64,000 bases of DNA from Cryptomeria japonica (lineage: Eukaryota; Streptophyta; Pinopsida; Cupressales; Cupressaceae): contig NC_081410.1 of NCBI RefSeq assembly GCF_030272615.1, forward strand, positions 118,367,140 to 118,431,139. The letters are read 5' to 3'. How positions within the stretch are numbered: position 1 is the first letter of the stretch; the number at the start of each line of letters is the position of its first letter. The notes beneath the pieces were generated by a model, which had not been told where the DNA came from, made no database searches, and saw only the letters and a program-made list of their open reading frames with translations. Below are positions 47,210 to 59,202 of this stretch, one piece after another. The position numbers and the translations under genes are program-made.

Positions 47210-47819
47210 TAGGTAAGATAAATGAGAGTAGTGTATCAAGCATCACAATTCAAATGAGAGTTAGCATTCTTTTACAGAATCTAACCTTCTAGGAGATCAT
47301 ATCACCTAATTGTTGTGCCTTGCACACGCTCCTTGTCGCTGACAGGGTCCCCCTTCCTATTTTTGAGCCTTCCGTCCTCGCCCTGTTGAGTTTCGCGCAG
47401 AGTGTCTCGCGCCCTTTCAAGTAAGCCCGCGATTGGTCCGTGAAGTGATGATGTCAAAGGAAAGAGCCGATAATTCCATCAGGCTAGTCTTAAACCCTCG
47501 GGCATGAATGCCAAGAGTTTGTTCAAAATTGTGAAATCGCCTTGGATAGGCATAAGGTGATAAAGATTGGTGAAGCCCGCCAAGCAAAGAGCAGTGCGTC
47601 TGAAGGTCGCACAAGGACCCAAAGTTGCCGTTTTTTGCACAAGAGCGATGAGATAGATTGCATAAGGTTTGTCTTTGCGATGTTTGTGGGATTTGAATGA
47701 AGGATGATTTTCGCCTGTTGATGAAGGAGGGACTTTCTTGGCCAAAATGCCAAGGTTGACAAACTTGCCCAAGTGCCCAAGCTCACGCTTCTCGAGGAGA
47801 AAGTTAAAATCGCCAACAT

Positions 47820-48960
47820 CGCTCTAGGAGTAAAATTTTGGACTTTCAGGCTAAATTGAGAGAAAACTCCAAAATTTGCAAAACTGGGCCTAAGGTCCGA
47901 AAATGCCTTAAAAACTGTGAAAACTGGCGAAGGGTCCGAAATTTCAAAAAGTTGCCAAAATTGCCTAAGTCACCAAATTTCGGACCCAGAGGCTAAAATT
48001 CTGAAACTTCAAAAGGTTAAAAGATTGCCAAAATCGCCCAGGGGGCCGAATTTTGGACCCTGGGGTAAAATTCTCAAAAAATTCAAAAATCCCCAAAACT
48101 GGCAAAAGGTCCGAAATTTACCTTCAGTTTGCAAAAGACCCCAAATGGTCCGAAATTCACTTAAGTCACCTAATTTTGGACCCTGGGGCCGAAATTCAAA
48201 AATATGATAAAGTTGCAAAAAACGTTATCGCTCCGAAATTTGCGAAAATGGGCTTGAGGTTCGAGGTTTTTTAGAGTTGCAAAAGGCGTTGCGTGGTCCG
48301 AAAATGCCTCCAGTTCGCCAAAACGTTAAACACTCTGAAATTTGCGAAAATGGGCTTGAGGTTCGAGGTTTTTTCGAGTTGCAAAAGGCGCTGCGTGGTC
48401 CGAAAATGCCTCCAGTTCGCCGAAATGTTAAACACTCCAAAATTTGCGAAAATGGGCAGATGGTTCGAAAATGCTTTAGTTAACATAAACGTTTAAAAAA
48501 CTCCCAAACAATCCCAAAGAACGAGGAATGGTCCGAAGTTTATTTAAGTGGGCGAAAGTCGTGAAATTCCAAAATGCACTTATGGTCCGAAGTTCATGAA
48601 GACTCCGAAGTTTTGCCAGAAGACATGAAAATCGCGAAGGACGCCTTGGGATCCGTAGTTCGTATAGCTTGCAAAGGCGCGCCCAATGGTCCGAAGTTCA
48701 CCCTTAGGGTTAGAAAGCGCAATTTAAGCTTGCAAAACAGCGCCATAGCTCCGAAATTCGCCATAAAACTTCAAAACTGCAATGCGTAGGGCAAGTAAGG
48801 AATTCGAAGTTGATAAAAATCCTCCGTTCCCCCCGAAAGTCGCTTAGGTCCGAAGTTTGTGTGATAGCGCTCAAGCATTTCATCAAGGAAAACGCAATTC
48901 GAATTTGTAAAACCCCTCCATACTGCCGAAGTTTGCGTAAGGGATCGTGTAAGGGTTAAA
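47820..48960 (+). repeat. Leader with repeated GGTCCGAAATT motif and 102-bp tandem repeat
   Basis: The phrase GGTCCGAA (or close variants such as CTCCGAAATT) recurs every 40-70 bases for about 1 kb. Within it a 102-bp unit repeats: TTTGCGAAAATGGG starts at 48239, 48341 and 48443, with GTGGTCCGAAAATGCCTCC in each full copy. The overlapping short ORFs on both strands follow from the repeat and are not genes. Confidence 0.8.
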
Positions 48961-49634
48961 GAGAGACAAAGCCAATTTCGCGCGATTCACATTCAAGGTA
49001 AAACACTGCACAAACCATTCCAACCACTCAAGTTCAGATTACCAATTGCCCAAGGTAAAAATCGCTTAGTCTAAAATGATAAATTCCTTTCAAACAGCAA
49101 CTGGGAAAATTCGAATTAAGGAGATAACCGTTAATCTTCGAAATTTGCAGAATTATCCATTTGTCTTTGCGCAACAAGCCGGGCAATTTCTCGCCATCCA
49201 TTCTCATCTGGTAAGTACGCTTTGTCTCTCTTGATCTTCTGAAATGCTTATCAATCAAATAGATGTGTGCACGAAATCTGATTAAAATGCTTAAATTTTT
49301 GAAATTCGCATCTCTTTCCGCTTGTAAAACGTTGTGCAAAGCAGTCAAAATTAGAATTTGCTCCTAAGATTTAACTAGAAATTGCATTTTCAAACTTAGG
49401 AGAATTTATCGAGCTTTGTCCCTGTTAAAAATTAATCTAGAAAGTGTTGTGTAAATTCGCGATCAAAATCTTCATGAATACTTTGGTTTAAATCAATCAA
49501 GCTTTTAGCCAGAAATGTTGCTCAATGTCCAATCTAAATTTTGAATTAATCTATGAATGCTGGAGTATTCTCTATCTAACCCGCCTTACTTCTTTTGTAT
49601 TGCCTCGTAATCCATGTCCGACTGTTCAGGATAA

Positions 49635-52600
49635 ATGCCTAAATCGGCGGTAGAATCATCAAAGACGCCCGCTGCAACCGAGACATCGCGAGCACCCAAA
49701 TCAGATATCCCACGCAAAGTTGAAAGGATGAAGTATCAGTATCAAAGAGGAGGATTGAGGGAGTCAAAAGTCAGAGCATCTAGGACAATATCGGTGATAC
49801 CGACCTAGGCCGTATCGACATCCAGGACTTCAGGAATCGGGTCTTCTCCACTAACGCATATGGCAAGCCTAGGTAGATGGTGGAAAGTGGCATCGCCCAA
49901 GCGGCGGGATTTCCTCCAGCAGTACAGAACTATGAGCTAGTGGTAGAGGCCGCCCGGCACTATCAGCCAAATTCCAGATTAGTGCTCCTTGAGAATATGA
50001 CTCTCGCTAACTTCACTCCTAAGGCCATTGGCGACGCATTCAACATTCCCTTCCCAAACAATCCAGTAGCCACAACCATAGATGAAGCACAGGGGGCATA
50101 TGATATGAATCCAGCCCGATGCAGAACACTGATCAACGAAGAATGGTACAAGGAGAGAAGGCTTCCAAGCGCCAGAATTGTGAAAAAGACCCCCATAGGT
50201 GATTTTCATAATGAGCATGGGGATATGGTCACATTACTCAGCCGAGTTATGGGACTTCCTAAATCCAACTACTTTGAAGAGTGGATGTTTTATTTCAGAG
50301 AGCAAGTCTTCGCTGGGAAGTCTAAGTTCGACTGGGCCTAGATCATAAGCGACAACATCCACACTCAGCTAATTGAACTCGAGAGCAAAAGGTACTTCAC
50401 TATGACCTCTTACTTGGTCTACATGTTCGCCAAGGACCAACCGCTGCCAAGTTTGATAATGAAAGGAGAAATCGGGAATGGGCCTGGTCAGGTAAAGGTC
50501 TATGATTGTTACTCGCAGCTGCATTACCAAGATATAGCTCAGAGAGAAAAGAGCAGCCCAGCTCATGCAGATGGCCAATATGAGCGCGTCAATGATGCCT
50601 TCACAATGCGCCTAGTCAGGCTAATGCAGGGAGGATTACACATAAGGCTCTCAGAGCAGGCTACTATTCTAGTACAAAGATACGAGGCCTCGTTCATCCA
50701 GTTCCCAAGGTTCTCCTATATCTGAGTAGCGGGCTTTGATGGTGCCCCTCTCCAACTTCCACGGTACCCAACCAACAAAGTAGTTCTTATGGAGGTCGCA
50801 AGGCAGTCACGTCCGACCGACATCTTACTCAGAGAAAGCAAGCAGGTTGGATTTGCGTTCCCCATGATCATAGGCAACCAGGATGTCCACCTGAAGACCC
50901 CCACCCTAGCAGAGGAATCCCTCGCAGAGCTGGCCTCTTATGGCCTACAGGACCATTTTTCGAGAAAATATTTCGATCACGATAATCTGGCGAAGAGAGC
51001 CTATGGCAGGCGGTACAGAGCAAAGGAATCAGTTGAAGACTATTGGAAAAATTGCTCTGATGACTACGAAGTCCGGAGACGTGAATATTCTAGGCTGAGT
51101 GTGCAGCAAATGCGGTTCTTTGAATATCGCCGGGTCCCAAATCAACTCACCGATTCAGGGAATTGCCTTCAAGTCCGAGAATTTGAGGCAATAAGGCATC
51201 TTTTGCCAGGTGTTGATTGGTCGCAGGACCCAATCATTGATTTTGAGGCAGTCATGGCAGCCCCAGCAAGATACACAGACCAATGGTTACATCAGCAGAT
51301 TGAGAGGCTAATTCATGAGGGAGTCCAGTTCACTTACCACCTAATGGGCAGCCTCGATTCTCAGTCTTCCGAAGATGAAGGAACGTCCAGTGCACCCAGA
51401 GAAGAACTTGAGAAACCTTAGAAGAGAAAGAAGGCTAAGGCTTGCAGAGGGACTCAGACGTCCAAGAGAACGAGAAGGGAAAAGATTCCTATAAGAAGAC
51501 TAGAGGTCACTTCATCGTCAAAGGACCGTAGTTCGTCCGACGATGTAGAGAGCCCAACGCAAAGCCACCACCAAACCACCTATTGATCTGGAGGACATCT
51601 TCTCGTGCATAGACCAAGCTAAAGCTAAGGGGAAGAAAAAGCCTAAGGCATATTCTAGAACGACTAAGGATGAGCACAAAAACCGCACTCTTCACATTGC
51701 CACTCCGCTTGTAGACAAGCCAGCAGATCAGATTACACTGGCGGATTATAGCATCACGACTGTCCCCATTGGACGAGCCACTAAGGAGCAAGAAAAAGAA
51801 GAATTCAAAGATTCAGTGCAGAATATACTTAGGTAGCTTGAAGAGATAATAGCTGAAAAGAACATGTATCGGGCTCGTGCTGAGCAGGCCGAGGGATACA
51901 TCAATCAGCTTCTGAGGCCATTACACAATGCTTCCGAATCCCATATTCCCCCGACGGCATTGGCGCAGAGGACCACAATAGAATTTGAAGGAGTGCGGGA
52001 TACTGCAAAGGCTGTTAAGGAATGGGTGCAGGGCATTAAAGAAAGAGGGGAGCCAATCTTCAGGGATCTGCGCAAAACGGCCCTCCAAAGGGAAGCCATT
52101 GTTATTAAAATGTGTAAACTGAAGAAAGAATGCTATAATATTCATGAGGCGATGGCAAAGACTTTGCCCCTTGTTCGGGCTTTATTCTGGACCTGTTCTC
52201 AGATCCCTGTTGCTGATGCTATTTTGAATCCTTATAGTATCAGTACTTTCAAAGATTGGTATTGGACTCTCAGCATGAAGGATGACATGAGGGATAGTAT
52301 CAATAAAATGCATGATAAGTGCGATAACACTCTATCAAACGTAAAAGACTTTGGTGAGAGGATCCTCAAGTCCATGGTTCTGGGTTGGAAAGGCAGTATG
52401 GAGGATAGTGAAGTACAGCCGCAATGGGAGGACCGACTCATTCCCAAAATCACATACTCCATAGGGGATCTAGATTTTGCTTCTGAGCTTCAATCAAACG
52501 TATCATATTTTGAAAATCACAAGTCGTACTGGAGAGAGGAACTGGAGAATTTAGATGACCTCCTACAAGGTATTAGTTACAAAATGTTTAATCCACCTAT

Positions 52601-52757
52601 GCCGCCAACAACCGAATTATTCAAGTTATGCATGAGATTTCAGGACTACGTTCGGGTAGAACGTGCAGCCGATCGGGATATCTGGGGAGAATATTTGCAC
52701 GACGAAGTTGAGTTCGTCACTGAAGAATCTAGAGCTGGAAAAGAGAAAGTGATTTCC
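49635..52757 (+). pseudogene. Large unidentified ORF of the foreign segment
   Basis: A once-continuous ORF of about 1,000 codons. It probably starts at 49635 (MPKSAVESSKTP), with a frameshift near 49800, in-frame stops at 49874, 50339, 50723 and 51419, and another frameshift between 51420 and 51864. The N-terminal half has FTPKAIGDAFNIPFP, VTLLSRVMGLP and RRYRAKESVEDYWKN; then a lysine- and serine-rich stretch (QSSEDEGTSS, KRKKAK); and a C-terminal helical part with many charged residues (KTALQREAIVIKMCKLKKEC). No RT, protease or zinc-knuckle motif is visible. The position resembles the additional ORF1 of Ogre/Tat elements, but I do not recognise the sequence with certainty. Confidence 0.6.
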
Positions 52758-52759
52758 TA

Positions 52760-53866
52760 AAAAGTGCTTTTTTCTCTCTAAATCTTAAAAGTGCACTTTT
52801 GCACCAAAAGGTGATATTTGACTTCTAAGTCAACAAAAAATGTAAAACTTTGTGTGCACCTTTTTTGGATTATTTTTGGATATGTTGTAATTACCTTTTT
52901 AGGTAGTTATTGCTCCCTTTGGGGTGGTTGTTGATATTTGCCTCCCATTTATGGGTATGGGCAGCCATGTTTTATGGATGAATCTGGGCCACTTGTTTAG
53001 ATTAGATCTGGGCCATTCATCCTTTTTTGAAGCCTATTTAAGGGACTGGTTTTCCCTCATTTTGTAAGAAGTTCTTGGATTGTTGCAAAAGCTCTGGCGA
53101 AATTTAGAGGATTTAATGCAAAGTTAAGACTGTTTCCAAATTTCCTTGTGAGTGCATTGTCTCCTTCACTAATTTAAAAATTTTTCAGTTATGTTTATTT
53201 CCTTTATATAGCATTTTCAAGCAAACATCTGATAGAATCCTTGCAATTCACACCATTGGGGAATGGCTGATTGCCTTTCTCTCTGCATGGTTAATCTGAA
53301 CCTTTTATGCTTAGTTCAGTTATTGAATACTCACTATGAATGTAAAAGTTCTAATGTTGTAGTTGACAACATGAAAATCCTATTTTTCTTTGAAGATTGC
53401 ACTAGATTTATGTTAATATTGTGCTTAAGTAGCTGGTGATGCTTAGTCTAGTTATTTGGAGGTGTCTGTCTGTTTAACTGAATCTGCTATCTTAGTTAGA
53501 ATTTACATTTCATGTATCTCTCTCTCTCTATCCTTCCCTCCTTTTTCCCCTTTTTTATCAAGAGAATCCGTAGTCCCATTGAAAACACTATCAACTCAAC
53601 TGAAATCATTTGATAAGAAAGATCATAAAGATTCCAGGGAACTAATCTATCAATCACCCATCTCACCACTGAGAAATCCCACAGTCAAGACCTGACAAAC
53701 GAAACCTTGACAAACGAAACCTTGAGGTTATCCCCTTTGATCAAACGTAGAAAACAACACTAGGGATTTCCTTATCTCAAGAGAGGATAGGATACTCAGT
53801 TGGTTATTCTATTCTGTGTTGGCTGTATGGAGTTTGCAGCAATGCGAGTCTAGAGACACGTCAACA
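52760..53866 (+). other. Probable LTR or promoter region before gag
   Basis: Non-coding. A TATA-like box lies in GCCTATTTAAGGGACTGG (about 53032-53049), and the region ends with TCAACA directly before GAATTGGCGCTAGAAGGAGG. This is the layout of an LTR end followed by a primer site. A start such as TGTTGATATTTG near 52928 is possible. No second copy exists in the window, so the LTR reading is unproven. Confidence 0.4.
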
Positions 53867-53870
53867 GAAT

Positions 53871-53890
53871 TGGCGCTAGAAGGAGGGCGT
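53871..53890 (+). promoter_or_regulatory. Primer-site-like motif
   Basis: TGGCGCTAGAAGGAGGG follows an ACA end at 53866. Its first six bases fit the 3' end of tRNA-Asp; the rest does not. A similar phrase, GTGGTGCTACGAGGGCGG, recurs at 53988-54005. Confidence 0.35.
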
Positions 53891-54009
53891 ATGATGAATG
53901 TCTAAACAGCTAAATCTGCATCATATCAGTCCACATTTGTAAAAAGTAACCCTATAGCTTTTTACCCTCCTCCGTGCGCAACAGAAGTGGTGCTACGAGG
54001 GCGGCTAAT

Positions 54010-56199
54010 GATGCAGTATGGTATTGTTGCATGAATTCCTGCTCAACCTTCCCCTTGAACAGCTTGATCAAGGATTGAACCAGTCATATGTTGCAGATCA
54101 GCTACGATCCCTAGCTTGGAAATCAGAAGCAGATCACCCTGTTTTCAGACGAGTAAGCCGCACTATTAATCAGGAAGAAGAAAAGGGTGATCAGGGAAAA
54201 TTTACAAAGACAAAGGATTGCTGCCCTTCATAAGCAAGTTCTTAAGGAAATCCAACAGTTTTCTTTCCGGTCCACTAATATGGTGAACAATGGGCCTACC
54301 CATTAATCCTCCTCAGCCAGAAAGAGAACCTGAACCAGTGATACAACCAGATTTGAATTTCAGCGACGAACAAGAAAGCATTATCACTGAATTATATAGC
54401 TTGGCTTGGTCAGTAAAAAGAAACTATCCAGATTGGTCTCGAATGTGCATGATCCTTGAGGAAGAACAGGAGATTGCTGATCGTATTGACGCACAGAATC
54501 AGAGAGATAAAGAAGAGGCTAATCTAGCTCCTGCATCGCATCCACAAAATTGACATTGAAATAACTCACGCTGGAACGAATTGGATCTTTCTCTCCGGAG
54601 AGATTCGAAAGAGTCCTAAGGTCGAGCCTAGAGCGGGAAAGATTTGCTGGATTTCAGTTCTACAGATGCAAGAGTTATCGCCGGGTTGCAGATCCCAGTG
54701 AGTTTAGCTTTGCAAATCAACAGTTTGCTGTCCCAGCAAGTACAGTTTTTACAGTTCCAGCAGTTACAACTCTGGTTCCTAATCAAATTCAAGTAAATCA
54801 GCCACAAATGGCGCACAATCCACCTGCTCCAAATGGTGCCACTTGGTTGGTGGACAATCCATCGCCCATCATTTTCCCAGCCTACCATGATATGCCTAAG
54901 AGCTCGAACAGGTTTTGTTCTATTTTTCATGCAAATGATCCAAACAGAACATCCAAAGAACACATTAAAATCTTTGAAGATGCGTTACGCAATTGACAGA
55001 TTGAGTACGCAGATGTTGCATGTAGGCTTTTCTGTTATTCATTGGGGGAAGACGCATTTTACTGGTTTATCCATTTGCCGGTATCCTCTATTGACTCTTG
55101 GGAGAAGCTGAAAACAACTTTTACGGGAAAGTATGGTATCCCTATAACCTCGACAGAGCTATACAGGCAGTTTGTAGAAGTCAAAAGGTAGGGGCATGAG
55201 CCGATTAGTTCTTTCAACAATAGGTTCCATTAAGCCTTTACTTGATTGCAACATCCGTATGTGGTAAGTGATGCTTCGGCAAGGGAAATCTACTATTCAA
55301 CTCTGAACTACTTAACAGCTATGTTTGTCCGACAATCACACCCCGCACCGACCACATTAACTGAAGGCTATGCTAAGGCTATGGAGATCAGTAAGGGACT
55401 AGGCCACAACATCGCCGGACCATTGGTGCAATTAGGACCTCCCGCTATGCCTAATCAAGTTCAAGAAATTAGCCAGGCTTTAGCTCACCAAACGCTTATT
55501 ATGAATCCAATTCCGCAATTGACATATCGGCCTTAGCAATCTACCAATCGGCTAGTGCTTCACCCAGGACCACCTATATCCCAGATCCCTCCTAAACAAC
55601 CCATATATCTACAAAATACTACAGTGTCGTCTAGAACCCAAGAGGAGAAGGATGAGATGCGAGAGCTATCTGACCAAATGAAGAAGCTTTCCTCTGAGGT
55701 CACTTATTTGTGAAATCAGAATAACCAATTGTAGAATAGTCAGAGAAATCAGCAGCAAGGTCAGCAGCAAGGTCAATACCAAAACCAAGGATATCAACGA
55801 CCCACAAGGACGTGGAACACCCGTCCCAACAACGGAGGAGTCCCCACTCCACTTGATAACCCGCCGGCATTAGAAAACAGGCCAATAGATAGGGTATTCT
55901 TGGCAGAGGCAGCTCCATCGAATTGGTGCAGATTGCATAATAATAACCAACACTCAAAGCTGCAATGTGACGAGTTTCATGTTGCAGCAAATATATTCCA
56001 GCGAGAAGTGGAGAACACAATGCCTCAGCCAGTGCTTCCTCCCACTGGATTTGAAATAGCGCCGTCACCAAGGTACGATAAAGCACTTGTCTTAGAAACC
56101 TACATCCCCTCGTTCTTCTTCCATAATCAGGAGCAAAATGAGGTGGCAGACCCGAACCAGCTTGCTGATGTGAATGCATTTCAGCAGTATCAGCGTGGC
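54010..56199 (+). pseudogene. Ty3/gypsy-type gag, truncated
   Basis: Plus-strand pieces in several frames. The recognisable capsid part runs from about 54880 to 55250: KIFEDALRN, a stop, then VACRLFCYSLGEDAFYWFIH, SSIDSWEKLKTTFTGKYG, and VKRxGHEPISSFNNRFH, the retrotransposon gag signature. A proline- and glutamine-rich linker and a knuckle-like WCRLHNNNQHSKLQC near 55925 follow. In-frame stops include those near 54994, 55189, 55231 and 55534. The sequence ends at about 56199, where copia RT (minus strand) starts. The long minus-strand frames over this gene are shadows. Confidence 0.75.
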
Positions 56200-58562
56200 A
56201 ATTCTTTCATACCAAGCCGTGGGAGCCTGTTTAAGCCCATACAGAGCTTTCTCGAGTCTGCACACATGAGACTCTGCATCAGAAATTTCAAACCCTTCAG
56301 GTTGCTCTAGGTAGACTTCTTCTGAGATCTCACCATTTAGAAATGCTGTCTTAACATCCATCTGGTGTACCTTCCACCCCTTAGCTGCTGCAATGGATAA
56401 TATAGCTCTTACTGATGTATATCTGGCAACAGGTGCAAAAGTTTCTTCATATTCTATTCCTTCCCTTTGAGAGAAACGTTTAGCTACAAATCTAGCCTTG
56501 TGTTTTTCAATACTACCGTCTGCAGCATGTTTGATCTTAAAACGCTATTTAGATGAAACAACAGATTTCTTAGTTGGCCTAGGAATAATCTCCCAAACAT
56601 CATTTTTTCGTAATGGACTGATACTCTTCATACATGGCATCCTTCCATACTTGATGTTCAAGAGCCTCCAATACATTGTTTGGTTCGGCTTTGGAGAGAT
56701 CATTCATAAGGGCAACATAGCTAGTGAATTTGTTAGGCCTTTTGCTTTCCCTGAAGGTTCCTGAAGGAGCAACAAACTTCTGAGCTTCTGCTACAGTTTT
56801 GGTGGCCCATAGTGGTCTTTTCTTGAGGTTTTCTCTAAGTGGACTTTGAGTTTCACTTATAGTTTCCTTAGGATTCTCCCTCTGAAGCTCAGGAGTAGGA
56901 TCTCTATCTATGCTAGGGGTGGGGATATAGACTTTAGGGTCTAGAGAGGTTTGGGCTTTTTTGAAAGCTAAGTCTTCTTCAAAGATCACATCCCTGCTTA
57001 GTTCAATATTCTTTTGACCAGGTATATAGATCTTGTAAGCCTTGGAGGTTTCACTATATCCTACAAAGATTCCCCTTTTCCTAGAAGGCTCTAATTTTAA
57101 TCTTTTCTCCTTAGGTACATGAATATAGACAGGGCATCCAAATATCCTAAGGTGGCTAATATCAGGTTTTGATTTAGTAAAGACTTCCTCAGGGGTCTTA
57201 TGACTCTTATCTTCAAGATGAGAGTGGGGACATCTGTTTTGAATATATACAATAGTGCTAGTTGCTTCTACCCAAAGATTGATATTTAGATTCTGATCAA
57301 GAATCATAGCTTTGGCAGCTTCAATGATTGCCGTATTTTTCCTTTCAGCTATCCCATTTTGTTGAGGGTTATAAGGTATTGTTAAGTCCCTCTTAATCCC
57401 TGAATTTTTACAAAACTTTTTTAAATAATTCTGATGTGTATCCCCCCCCATTGTCAGTTCTTAGGGTTTTAATTTTATTTCCTGAGTAGTTCTCTGTTAG
57501 TGATTTGAATTCTTTAAACCTATTAAGGATCTCTTCTGATTCTTTACATTTCAAAAAGTAGATCCAAGTTTTCCTAGAGTAGTCATCAACAAAGATTACA
57601 TAATACAGAAATCCCCCCAATGAAGGTACGAACATAGGTCCACATACATTAGAATGAACTAACTCTAAAATTTTACTTGTTTTCCTAGTAGTATTCTGAA
57701 AAGCACCCTTAGTATTTTTACCTAGGGCACATCCTGTGCATGCCCCTGAATGATATTGCTTTAACTTAGGTAGACCTGTGACAAGGTCTCCCATTGATGA
57801 TAAAGCTCTAAAATTTAGGTGGCCTAGTCTTCTATGTCAGATTTCGTTGGTATCTGTAGTCTCATGAATTAGGGCCAAGTTGGACTCTGTACATAGCTCA
57901 TACAAATAGCGTTGTCTTTGACCAATTGTTTTAGCTTTCTTGATGGATGAGTTCTTTGGCCAAGCCAATACTTTGTTGTCCATGAAGGTTACTCTGTATC
58001 CATTGTCTTCTAGTGCTGATATTGAGATTAGATTTCTTTTGATGCTTGGAACATATAGCACTCCTCTAAGTTGTAATGATACACCCGACTTTAGTTTGAT
58101 GGTGTAGGTTCCAACTCCTTTGACAGGGTGTGTAGAATCATCTCCGATAGTTACTTCCTCATCATTCTCCTTTTTCATGGAGTCTAGTACTTCTCTGAAT
58201 CCTGTGATGTGTCTGGATGAGCCACTGTCGATCACCCAGGAGTTCACTTTGTTTGATGTTTGATTTGTGAGTGCTGAATAGAGTACATACTTCTCAGAGT
58301 CCTCTTCCCTTTTGGATTTTCCTGTTTTGGCAAATGTGGCTTGTTTAGCTCTTTCTGGACATTTGGCAACATAGTGCCCAAATTTGTCACATTTGTAACA
58401 CTGAATCTGAGAGAGGTCCTTCTTGAAGGAGTTATTGCCGTGACGACCTTTTCTCTTCTTGAATTGCTTCTGCTTGCCTTTCTTGTTTGAGTTCGTATTT
58501 AGAACTTGAAGATCTTCATCTATATTCCTCTGTTTGATCCCTTTCTTATTTAGCCTTGATTC
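56200..58562 (-). pseudogene. Copia pol: protease, integrase, partial RT
   Basis: Minus strand, downward from 58562: zinc knuckle CYKCDKFGHYVAKC near 58400, protease WVIDSGSSRHITG near 58240, pre-integrase RRLGHLNF with a stop in place of the preceding tryptophan (57835), CTGCALGKN, integrase core VHSNVCGPM, RTDNGGGYT and PYNPQQNGIAERKN, then FGCPVYIHVPKEKR. A run of eight C on the plus strand near 57444 causes a frameshift inside the DNGGEY motif. RT starts with WKDAMYEEYQSI (shift near 56600) and continues as MDVKTAFLNGEISEEVYLEQ to LYGLKQAPTAWYERI, where it is cut off before the catalytic YVDD motif. Confidence 0.9.
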
Positions 58563-59111
58563 CTATTGGAGACGATCAACCTTTAGGCTATTGAATTTTG
58601 GGAAGTTATCCCTTGCACTGATGCCTTGAGCGAATGTTTCCCATATGCTAGGCAACCCATCTAGAGCAATGAGGGTTAATTCTTTGCTTTGGATCTCATA
58701 TCCAAGGCTTGGCAGCTCATCCTTTAGGGCAGATATTCGCATGAAGTAGGAATTGACTGATTCTCCTTTTATCATGGCTATGTGATTTATTTCTCTTTTT
58801 AGAGCCAAGGTTCTATTGGCATTAGATATCTCAAAAGCATCTTCAAGTGCTTTGAACATGTTGAAGGCTGTTTCATGTTTCCTTATAATGGGCATAATGT
58901 TGTTCCTTACCCCATCAACTATGATTTTGATAGCCTTATCATTTCCTTCTCTCCAAATTGCTTTGTCAAGTTCAGTCTCAGGTTCTTCAGTTTCATTCTT
59001 TACAAATGATTCGACTTTATTTTCTTTTAGAATCATTTGAATTCTGAATTTCCATGTGGACAAGTCATCACCTCCTCCAAGTCTGTCTTCAAATCTAATA
59101 GCACTAGCCAT
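58563..59111 (-). pseudogene. Copia gag
   Basis: Starts MASAIRFEDRLGGGDDLSTW on the minus strand, 80 bases after the primer site, and continues with FKALEDAFEISNANRTLALK and MRISALKDELPSLGY, the capsid pattern of plant Ty1/copia (UBN2/DUF4219 style). An in-frame stop at 58563 interrupts just after the capsid, where the following residues (ESRLNKKG) stay in the same frame, so the stop is probably a point mutation. Confidence 0.85.
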
Positions 59112-59190
59112 TGATAGGATTGTGATGTTGAATATATGCTTGATTTGAATTTTACGTAAAATTGAACAACCTCAGGTTCGATTTAACTTA

Positions 59191-59202
59191 GCTCTGATAC
59201 CA
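59191..59202 (-). promoter_or_regulatory. Primer binding site, initiator Met tRNA type
   Basis: TGGTATCAGAGC on the minus strand directly after the LTR end. Perfect match to the plant consensus. Confidence 0.92.

Larger units (their letters stand above)
47311..56199 (+). mobile_element. Foreign segment, opposite orientation, inside the copia element
   Basis: About 8.9 kb of plus-strand-reading material with its own leader, large ORF, promoter-like region, primer-site-like motif and gag, ending abruptly inside copia RT at about 56199. The left edge lies somewhere after the short copia 3' untranslated region (47210-47310). Copia RT C-terminus and RNase H are absent, so this is replacement rather than simple insertion. 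The combination of an additional large ORF with a Ty3/gypsy-style gag and no pol suggests a Tat/Ogre- or Athila-like relative; that assignment is inference. Confidence 0.65.

Noticed and set aside
47417-47819. Overlapping minus-strand ORFs near the left edge of the foreign segment
   Set aside because: They overlap in several frames in moderately GC-rich leader sequence and contain no recognisable motif.
54628-56179. Minus-strand ORFs 54628-54963 and 55700-56179
   Set aside because: They lie opposite the recognisable gypsy-type gag; their translations match nothing and come from the complementary strand of coding sequence.
58816-59040. Plus-strand ORF over copia gag
   Set aside because: Antisense shadow of a clear minus-strand gag reading frame.
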